Assembly (NCBI RefSeq): GCF_003330725.1
Contig: NZ_CP030840.1
Coordinates: forward strand, 6,752,116 to 6,816,115
DNA length: 64,000 bases
Source: Acidisarcina polymorpha
GTDB lineage: Bacteria > Acidobacteriota > Terriglobia > Terriglobales > Acidobacteriaceae
Direction: 5' to 3'
The translations under genes and the position numbers were made by a program. Below, piece after piece: positions 25,970-32,403 of the stretch. Positions within the stretch are counted from its first letter, which is position 1, and every line of letters begins with the position of its first letter. The notes under the pieces were generated by a model. The model saw only the letters and a program-made list of their open reading frames with translations, was not told the DNA's origin and did no database searches.

Positions 25970-27424
25970 TCACCTGCTCTTGAAAAAGGCGAGCGCAGTC
26001 ACGTTGCTGGGATCTCGTGAAAGGATCTTTCTATAAGTTCCAGTTTCAGCTTCAAGATGGCCGCTGGCGCCCTCGGCTTCCGCGATCAATTCCAGCGGCC
26101 TGATGCTAGTCGGAAAGAGCTCGCTATCGAATTCCGCTATTGCTAGAGCGCGCTGCGCCTTCTTGCTGAACAAGAGCCTCCCTATCCAACTCTCAAGCTC
26201 CTCCTGGTCAAAACTGCTGCTTGCGCCCTGCGCCTTGGCGGCATTGAGCATTGTCGCCAGGTTTACGTATCGAGTTTTCTCCGCTTCGGCACGAAACTTC
26301 GTGACGCCGGACAGCTTAATTCCGGGAACGAACGAAGCTGCCACTTCATCCGCAAGTTCCTCCGGATTCGCGCCCATGAGATTCGTGAGAATTACGACGC
26401 CTACGTTATAACCGGGGTAAAGCGAAAAGGCTGATCTAGTTCCTCCCACCCCTCCGACAGACGTATAGTTGGCGTGCTCTTCACGATCCCAGCCAAGGGC
26501 GAAGGAACTCCGCGAACCGTCGTTCAGGGAAACGAGTGTCCACATGACTTCCCGGGACTCTCGACTCATCTGCCTGCCATCCAGAACCGAAATCATCCAG
26601 CGCGCCATATCGTCTGCTGTGGTGTTGAGGCCCGAATTGGCTCGCATCATCGGTCCAAACCGCTCGAAGTGATTGCGTATTGCACCATTGTCACCAAGTC
26701 GATACGGCTGCGACTTGTTCTTGATGACATCTCGAGAATCACCGTAAGCAGTGGCTACCATGTGGGCCTTCGAGAGTTCCTCGTCGATCAGAGACGCGTC
26801 GGGATCTCGTCCCTCAAGCTTGTTGATAATTAGCTGCACTAGTCGAAGGTTGGTTTGGCAATAATCTCTCTTTTCGCCCGGAGGCGACGCTGGCTGGGAA
26901 AGCGCCCAAGCCCAAGCTGCCTTCTCGTCCCTGATGCCACTGAAGTCGATGTCGTCGTATGCGTCGATGTCCGGCAATCCGGAGATCTGGCCAAGTAGCT
27001 GCAGTGTGTTCACTCTTCCCCAGGTAGCCGGGATGTCCGTCAGATATGTGGAGATTGGAACCGACAGGTTTAGCCGCCCTTTCTCCACCTCCTCCATGAC
27101 GGCGATTCCGGTGAACGCCTTAGTGATGGAATTTATTGAGAAGAGAGTTTTCGAGGTCACTCGGACAGGCGTCTGTAAATTCGCAACGCCGTATGACGGC
27201 GAAAAGACGATCCTCCCATCGATGACCACGGCTACCTGCATGCCTGGGATCTTTCGGTCTTGCATTGCCCGGTGCAGGATCGCGTCGGCACGCTGGCTTC
27301 GTGTTTCTGCGGTCGCGAGGACCGGCGAGAAGTATCCTAAGAAAATGAGAGACAAACTCGCGAGTGAAACAAATGATTTCGGCTTCCCGGTGTGTCCAAG
27401 CCATCGTCTATCACCTAACTTCAT
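25970..27424 (-). CDS. Secreted serine hydrolase of the class C beta-lactamase fold
   Basis: The product has 484 residues from ATG 27424 (TGGAGGA before it). A signal peptide ends near VLATAETRS. The catalytic SxxK motif is SITK in FSINSITKAFTGIAVMEEV. The second motif position reads YCQ (DYCQTNLRL) instead of the usual YxN, and the third region is GGVGGTRSAF. The C-terminal 120 residues form an extra helical domain with tetratricopeptide-like character (LELIAEAEGASGHLEAETGT). It is probably a periplasmic peptidase or esterase rather than a true beta-lactamase. It is followed by the second TetR gene 142 bases later. Confidence 0.8.
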   Translation of the reverse strand: MKLGDRRWLGHTGKPKSFVSLASLSLIFLGYFSPVLATAETRSQRADAILHRAMQDRKIPGMQVAVVIDGRIVFSPSYGVANLQTPVRVTSKTLFSINSITKAFTGIAVMEEVEKGRLNLSVPISTYLTDIPATWGRVNTLQLLGQISGLPDIDAYDDIDFSGIRDEKAAWAWALSQPASPPGEKRDYCQTNLRLVQLIINKLEGRDPDASLIDEELSKAHMVATAYGDSRDVIKNKSQPYRLGDNGAIRNHFERFGPMMRANSGLNTTADDMARWMISVLDGRQMSRESREVMWTLVSLNDGSRSSFALGWDREEHANYTSVGGVGGTRSAFSLYPGYNVGVVILTNLMGANPEELADEVAASFVPGIKLSGVTKFRAEAEKTRYVNLATMLNAAKAQGASSSFDQEELESWIGRLLFSKKAQRALAIAEFDSELFPTSIRPLELIAEAEGASGHLEAETGTYRKILSRDPSNVTALAFFKSR

Positions 27425-27727
27425 CACGGTCCTCCAAACAGGCTTCGCCACGCAACGCATTCGTTACAACTCGTAATAATGGATCGGCTTCCGCGCAGTT
27501 CCCGGTGTGGCGTTCCTGAACTTTGATTTGCGCGCCAACAACGCAAATATCCTGCAACAACGCGGGTCCGCGAGCTCCGGCGGTATTTTTATTGTCCACT
27601 GCCGGCGCCCCGAAGGCCGTCTTAAGCTTATTCATTTGGTGCTCCGGGTCGGCGTCTATATTCTCCCTGGAGGAATTCCGTCACCCGTGTGAAACTCTCC
27701 ATGGACGCATAGAGCTAACAACTAAGC
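27425..27727. other. Intergenic segment holding a catalase remnant
   Basis: Apart from the catalase fragment at 27546-27635 nothing is coding. A remnant boundary is likely at its right end, where the duplicated SRAP tail begins. Confidence 0.4.
27546..27635 (-). pseudogene. N-terminal fragment of a clade-3-type catalase
   Basis: The 30 codons from ATG 27635 read MNKLKTAFGAPAVDNKNTAG then ARGPALLQDI. This is the well-known N-terminus of monofunctional haem catalases (…GAPVxDNxNT…GxRGPxLLQD…). After LLQDI the normal W…EKLAxFDRE sequence is absent in all frames, and the frame continues as unrelated sequence. The rest of the gene has been deleted. It shows that this junction once carried an oxidative-stress gene. 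Confidence 0.55.
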
Positions 27728-27817
27728 TTGAAGGGCGATGGCCCGCAATTGCTGGAGCCTTCGACAACCCCGTCTGAGGCGATGCAAGTCACTCCATCAC
27801 TGTTCCCCGAGTAATGG
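27728..27817 (+). repeat. 90-bp direct repeat, copy 2 (orphan SRAP tail)
   Basis: 85 of 90 bases match 11916-12005. It would encode LKGDGPQLLEPSTTPSEAMQ and on to the stop of a SRAP protein, but no SRAP sequence precedes it. It is a relic of a second SRAP gene or of a recombination endpoint. Confidence 0.9.
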
Positions 27818-27835
27818 GGGAGACCACTCCAAACG

Positions 27836-28618
27836 TCAAAAACCGGATGCGTGGGTTTCTATGAGCGGGTTCTGTTTTGGAAGCAAGTTGGCAATCTTTT
27901 CTGCTAAGAGATTGGCCCACGTTCTGTATTGATTTTCGCCGGGGTGGTATCCGTCTGCCGCCATATCCTTCGGGTTTGAAGCCCACTGGAGCGAGACATA
28001 GGCGAACTTCCTCTGCGGAGCAATCCACCGCTGTAGACCTTCGTCAAGCAGTTGCGCGTATCTACCCAAGTACCAACGAAGCGGTTGCGGCGTAGCTGGT
28101 GTGAGGTGTAGCGGAGGCAGACCGCTGATAACTGCGAGCCGCGCTCCAACTCGCTCAAAGACCATATCGACCAACGCCTCATAATCTGAAATGAACTGAT
28201 GAGGCTTTCTCTGAGACGTAACATCATTGGTCCCGAGAGCGGTAACAAGCACATCCGCAGGCAAGAGCTCTCTACCCGTCACAAACTCGAACGCTTGCTC
28301 GGTATTCACACCTGACTTGGCCAGCAGTTGCCATCTAACGGATCGAACAAGCCGATTCGCAAGGATAGAGGCCACCTGAGAGGCAAGGGCAGCGGATTGA
28401 TGTTTAACACCAACCCCCGCCATGGTAGAGTCCCCTACAAATAGCAGCTTCAACTCTGGTTGGGAACTGTCAATCACGACGAGTCCACTTCGCTCGCCTG
28501 CCGCTTCGGCGAGTCTAAGAGCGGTACGACGAACTCTTCGACCCTGCGCTAAGAGCACCGGACCGAGCACAACTTTGGAGATCAACATAAATCTCATTCG
28601 CCGATCCTCTCTATTCAA
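27836..28618 (-). CDS. SGNH/GDSL-type hydrolase
   Basis: The product has 260 residues. SGNH blocks are all present: LLFVGDSTMAG (nucleophile Ser in GDS), the Gly of KSGVNTEQA, ALGTND (Asn) and DGYHPGE (Asp and His). These enzymes hydrolyse ester bonds on lipids or acetylated sugars. ATG 28618 or 28597 (MRFML) may start it; the N-terminus is hydrophobic enough for a weak membrane anchor. The start overlaps the preceding small Cys gene by eight bases, so both are probably co-expressed. Confidence 0.82.
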   Translation of the reverse strand: MNREDRRMRFMLISKVVLGPVLLAQGRRVRRTALRLAEAAGERSGLVVIDSSQPELKLLFVGDSTMAGVGVKHQSAALASQVASILANRLVRSVRWQLLAKSGVNTEQAFEFVTGRELLPADVLVTALGTNDVTSQRKPHQFISDYEALVDMVFERVGARLAVISGLPPLHLTPATPQPLRWYLGRYAQLLDEGLQRWIAPQRKFAYVSLQWASNPKDMAADGYHPGENQYRTWANLLAEKIANLLPKQNPLIETHASGF

Positions 28619-28868
28619 ATGCAGTGGCTGTCGCCCAACGCGCTACATCCACAATTCCGACGAACTGATGTTCTTCGCCCGATGGAGTGGTCAGCGTATA
28701 CTCCTCGGTTTTGTCTTCCGCAGAAAGGTTCGGCCTTGTAGCGAGTTGGACCGACCACACACAGAAACATCGCAAATTGCAGAAGTACATCTCACCAACA
28801 CTGTCCTTCAATACGAAGGAAGGGTCAGGAACGGCAAACATATAATAGGAGCAGACTCGACGTTTCAT
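28611..28868 (-). CDS. Small Cys-rich protein, paralogue of the gene at 12133
   Basis: ATG 28868 is preceded by GGAAGGAA and gives 85 residues. The pattern KRRVCSYYMFAVPDP, then GEMYFCNLRCFCVWSVQLAT repeats that of the 12133-12324 product, with 30 extra C-terminal residues. Three or four Cys suggest metal binding. Both copies lie within 1.2 kb of a copy of the SRAP gene tail. The function is unknown. Confidence 0.65.
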   Translation of the reverse strand: MKRRVCSYYMFAVPDPSFVLKDSVGEMYFCNLRCFCVWSVQLATRPNLSAEDKTEEYTLTTPSGEEHQFVGIVDVARWATATAFE

Positions 28869-28920
28869 TATCCGACGTTCCTTCCGCCAGGCAGGACATG
28901 ATATCAACGGCCCGCGCGCA

Positions 28921-29439
28921 TTACTTTAGCGAATGACGCGCTTTGACAAGCTCCCTCATCAACTCATCCTGTACCTCGACAATTGATTTACGGGCTGTGT
29001 CAATTATGATGTGTAGTCTTTTCCAGGGTTCGAATTTGAGCCCGATTACATCTTCCCAAGTTGGAGAAGGTCTTCCTTCAATGTCGGAGCTTCTCCTCTC
29101 CACCCTCCCTTTGTGCTCCTGCACATCGGAACAGATAACCTCGACCTCAACTAGGCACACATTGGCGAGGTGTGCGACCTCGGCCCATGAATCGCGAGTC
29201 ACCGTAAGCGGATTAACCGAGTCTCCAACAACCGAGCGGCCAACGCGTAGGTTGTCAGCAGCCACCCTATAGGCAGTTACATATCCAGCGGCGCCGATGT
29301 TAGCTCGTAGCACGTCACTATCCTGAATCGCCTGTTCAATGGTGTCTATTCGGAGATACACCGCGGCGTACCGGCTCGCCACAGTCCGGGCAAGCGTCGT
29401 CTTTCCTGTACCAGGCAATCCCCCGAATGCTATTAGCAC
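28921..29439 (-). CDS. P-loop nucleotide kinase-like protein
   Basis: The product has 172 residues. It opens MLIAFGGLPGTGKTTLARTV, a Walker A motif, followed by a lid-type arrangement (YLRIDTIEQAI, VVGDSVNP, ERRSSDIEGR). It belongs to the AAA_33/zeta-like small-molecule kinases that include chloramphenicol phosphotransferase-like proteins. The substrate cannot be told from sequence. It lies between the small Cys gene and the recombinase, all on the minus strand, as an apparent cargo gene. Confidence 0.75.
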   Translation of the reverse strand: MLIAFGGLPGTGKTTLARTVASRYAAVYLRIDTIEQAIQDSDVLRANIGAAGYVTAYRVAADNLRVGRSVVGDSVNPLTVTRDSWAEVAHLANVCLVEVEVICSDVQEHKGRVERRSSDIEGRPSPTWEDVIGLKFEPWKRLHIIIDTARKSIVEVQDELMRELVKARHSLK

Positions 29440-29477
29440 TTGTCGTTGATCCTTTCATGTGGTGACCCCGCTACACA

Positions 29478-29496
29478 GCGCTCTAGTCTATGTTGA
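29478..29496 (+). repeat. Possible recombination-site core, copy 2
   Basis: GCGCTCTAGTCTA then TTGA after two bases, identical to 12005-12023 except for those two bases. It lies 25 bases beyond the 3' end of the tyrosine recombinase gene. Confidence 0.35.
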
Positions 29497-29520
29497 GCTG
29501 GTTTGGTCATTCGTCGTTGG

Positions 29521-30456
29521 TTATAGTCCCAGATTGTCGTTCACAGCGATGACAATTTCCTGCTCAGAGCCCAGATAACGTTCCGTCGTCTGGATCGACG
29601 AGTGGCCGAGAAGAAATTTGATTTGCTCCAGGTCGCCGCCATTCTTTCGGCAAAGCTTCGCGCAGGTCCTTCGTAGATCATGCGCCCCGAAGTGCTCGAT
29701 ACCGATCTCTTTCGCGGAGGCCTCGACCACACTCCAGATTGCCCAATCGCCCAACTCTTCCCCCAGGATGCGTCCGCTTTTCGAAAGCGGACGCAGGAGA
29801 CGACCATCTTCGATTTTGGCTGCTGTTTGCCAGGCGTTGATCGCGTTTTTCACCCACACCGGAATTGCCACCGTCCGCACTCGGCCGCCTTTACCAACTA
29901 AGTCCACGATGACCCACCGACCCTCGCGGAGCTGAATGTCATCGAGCGTTAGTGTGGACAACTCTTTTCTGCGCAGAGCACAGCCAACCAAAAGAGCAAG
30001 GATGCAGTAGTCGCGCTTGCCCTTGATGGTCGATCGATCCGGTACGGCAAGCAGTTCTTTAGCCTGGTCACGCGTCAGCCAATTTCCCAACCGCATCCCC
30101 TGCTGACGCATGTTTGGTACGTCCGTCATCTTCGCGGCTTGCTCCGCATCAAGAATGCCGTTCCGTTGTGCTTCACCGATTAACTTCCGAATTGCAGAAA
30201 GGCGGACGTTCACCGTCGACGCACTCAGTTTCTTTTCCACCAACGCAGCACGATATTCCATCAGAAGAGCGCGAGAGAGTGGCTGTTGTCGCATCTCGCA
30301 AAGCGCAAAGATCTCATCGAGTGCTTTTGCGTAGTTTCGCTTCGAATGTTGGGAAGCAACGCTCAGCAGCACCATTCGCCGCAGCTCAGCAACGCCGGCA
30401 ACGTATACGGCCCAGTTCCCTGCCGGTTGCTCGCGCAGTACCAGTGCGGTACTCAT
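29521..30456 (-). CDS. Tyrosine recombinase / integrase
   Basis: The product has 311 residues from ATG 30456. The N-terminal SAM-like DNA-binding half includes SQHSKRNYAKALDEIFALCE. The catalytic domain shows Arg in ALRRKEL, Lys in VGKGGR, HDLRR, GHSS and the nucleophile Tyr in TTERYLG. It resembles stand-alone integrases found in Acidobacteriota islands and small transposons. All five catalytic positions are present, so it could be active. The neighbouring 19-bp word with a partner at 12005 may be its target. Confidence 0.88.
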   Translation of the reverse strand: MSTALVLREQPAGNWAVYVAGVAELRRMVLLSVASQHSKRNYAKALDEIFALCEMRQQPLSRALLMEYRAALVEKKLSASTVNVRLSAIRKLIGEAQRNGILDAEQAAKMTDVPNMRQQGMRLGNWLTRDQAKELLAVPDRSTIKGKRDYCILALLVGCALRRKELSTLTLDDIQLREGRWVIVDLVGKGGRVRTVAIPVWVKNAINAWQTAAKIEDGRLLRPLSKSGRILGEELGDWAIWSVVEASAKEIGIEHFGAHDLRRTCAKLCRKNGGDLEQIKFLLGHSSIQTTERYLGSEQEIVIAVNDNLGL

Positions 30457-30517
30457 GAACCTGTAGGCGATTCGCTTACAGGTAGCGATTCGCCTTTGGA
30501 CAAAGACCAGTGTCTTA

Positions 30518-30991
30518 TCATGGCTCCTCCACATCCATTTCTTGCGCCTGGCGGGTCTCGTTCAGTTCTTTGCGTAACTTTTCGACCACCTCTTGCAGGT
30601 CTTCGATGGATGGAACCTCAGATTGAAGTGGTTCGGGAAGTTCGCGGGTGGCTCGGTAGGTCGAAACGCCGATCGGGCGATTGATGTTCTGCAATGTGTA
30701 TTCCACGGTAGGACCACTGCGGCTTTCGCAAATCAGGACTCCGATGCTTGGACCATCGACCGGCGTCCGCATCGTCGCATCCACCGCTGAGAGGTAAAAA
30801 CTCAGTTTGCCCGCGTATTCCGGCTTAAAGGCCCCGTTTTTTAGCTCGATCACAAAATAGCAATGCAGCCGGAGATGGTAAAAGAGCAGATCGATGAAAT
30901 AGGCCTGCCCATCGACTTCTAGCTGCACCTGACTTCCCACGAAGGCGAAGCCGCGGCCCAACTCCAATAGAAGGTCGCGGAGATGCTTGAG
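30518..30991 (-). pseudogene. YhcG-type (DUF1016) nuclease, 5' end removed by an IS6 element
   Basis: The frame gives ALKHLRDLLLELGRGFAFVG, then the PD-(D/E)xK core YFIDLLFYHLRLHCYFVIELKN and KLSFYLSAVD. This is the C-terminal nuclease domain of the YhcG/DUF1016 family. Everything before it is missing: the frame runs straight into the IS6 terminal repeat at 30992. YhcG-type proteins are linked to DNA processing and defence. Confidence 0.8.
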
Positions 30992-31807
30992 GGCTCTGTT
31001 GCATTAACTTCACTGGTCGCAGTTCACTTGGTGGGCCGCTCGATCAGGCAGCGACAGCGAAGATGTCGAACAGCTTGTTTACGAATCGGATCTCCTCTTT
31101 GACGCGCGGCTTACAGGTGAGGCAATGCCCTCGACGGATCATACGCATCACTTCAAAGCCCTTGATCGTAGCGGCAGCGGTCCTCATCGTCTGAAAGCCT
31201 CGGGTGGGTCGGATGACGCGCTTAAGAGCGCCATGGTCGGCTTCGATGATGTTGTTCAGGTATTTGCAGGTCCGATGTTTTGTGTCTGCAGACAGCTTGA
31301 CCTCGCGCTGTAGTCGGCGGATTGCTTTCGGGTAGGAACCGAGTTGGTCGGTGGTGATCGAGGACGGTGGCCAGTGGCGCATGGTCGTCAGCGCTTTTCC
31401 CAAGAAACGATGGGCTGCCCGAGTATTGCGGCGATCTGCCAACATGAAATCAATCAAGCGGCCATGCTTGTCGACGGCCCGAAACAGGTACTTCCACCGA
31501 CCGCCGACCTTCACATACGTCTCGTCTACGCGCCAGGAACTGGTTCGGTAGCCTTGGTACCAGCGCACCCGCTTCTCCAATTCAGGCGCATAACGATGCA
31601 CCCAGCGCATAATCGTAGACGGGTCTAGTTCCACGCCACGCTCCTGCATCATCTCCACGAGATCCCGATAGCTGATGCCGTACTTGCAATACCAGCGCAC
31701 ACAAAGCAGGATGATCTCAACGGGGAAGCGCCGGCGTTTGAACATGACTCATCCTACCGCCTCCGTCCCGACTTGGCCTTCACAGCCATAGTTAATGCAA
31801 CAGAGCC
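30992..31807. mobile_element. IS6-family insertion sequence, complete
   Basis: An 816-bp element bounded by 18-bp perfect terminal repeats GGCTCTGTTGCATTAACT (30992-31009, and inverted at 31790-31807). It holds one transposase gene. The 8 bases on either side (TGCTTGAG and GGAAAACA) do not match, so no target duplication is left; each side is a different truncated gene. Confidence 0.9.
31044..31745 (-). CDS. IS6-family transposase
   Basis: The product has 233 residues, normal length. It starts MFKRRRFPVEIILLCVRWYC and has a helix-turn-helix (DLVEMMQERGVELDPSTIMR). The DDE core is WRVDETYVKVGGRWKYLFRA, SSITTDQLGSYPKAI and NNIIEADHGALKR. IS6 elements move by replicative cointegration and leave hybrid junctions by homologous recombination. 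It appears intact and could be active. Confidence 0.93.
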   Translation of the reverse strand: MFKRRRFPVEIILLCVRWYCKYGISYRDLVEMMQERGVELDPSTIMRWVHRYAPELEKRVRWYQGYRTSSWRVDETYVKVGGRWKYLFRAVDKHGRLIDFMLADRRNTRAAHRFLGKALTTMRHWPPSSITTDQLGSYPKAIRRLQREVKLSADTKHRTCKYLNNIIEADHGALKRVIRPTRGFQTMRTAAATIKGFEVMRMIRRGHCLTCKPRVKEEIRFVNKLFDIFAVAA

Positions 31808-32051
31808 GGAAAACAAAACCCGGAGCGCACAGGTTGGTGATCCAACGGGTTGCGAAAAGTGTAGGCCAAGATTGAAGTGGGTCGCCAGGATCGATCGTTA
31901 AGCGAGTGAAGAAGTCGCGTGTGTGGTCGAGCGCCATCAGAATCATGATCAGGCCGCGCAGGAGATCTAGTGATTCGATGCGGGGCTTGAGCGACCTAGG
32001 CGCGAAGACTGAGTTGAGTTCTGATAGAGGTGCGGTGTCGCTAGTGCTCAA
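31808..32051 (-). pseudogene. 5' fragment of a DUF1624/acyltransferase-type membrane protein
   Basis: From ATG 32051 the frame reads a 25-residue polar start, then [25 protein letters not shown] and [12 protein letters not shown]. This is the first two helices of the heparan-alpha-glucosaminide acetyltransferase-like (DUF1624) family. Homology ends exactly where the IS6 repeat begins. The rest is not in the window. Confidence 0.75.
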
Positions 32052-32403
32052 TGAGGAAGACCCCTTGGTGTGTTAAGTTAAGCGGCTTTGCAAACACTTT
32101 CCTCCATGCGAAACATTTGTCGCATGAGAATACTTTGGAATGAGCAAGACACCGCGGACGCAGAAGAACCAGGACGATGCTCCGTTGTTGTACACCGGAA
32201 CCTTCTCTTCTTCAAAGGGGGCTGCGGCGCCCGCTTCGATCTTCCGCGTCAGCGGTCCGTCTCGAAGGAGACGATGCCTTACGATTATGTCGGCGTGCCG
32301 CTCTGGAATCTTATGAGAGAGCCATCATTTCGTAACCTGGTGCTACGGTTATTGGTCCCTCCTGAACGCAGTATGGTGCAGCACTCCAAAGTCCTGCATC
32401 GGC
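32052..32403. other. Intergenic
   Basis: A 113-codon plus-strand frame covers it but has no recognisable pattern and runs into the end of the large secreted gene on the other strand. I see nothing else. Confidence 0.3.

Noticed and set aside
27836-30456. Integron-like array (recombinase with small cassettes)
   Set aside because: No attC-type imperfect palindromes between the genes, and the recombinase lacks a visible integron-specific insert; treated as a stand-alone recombinase.
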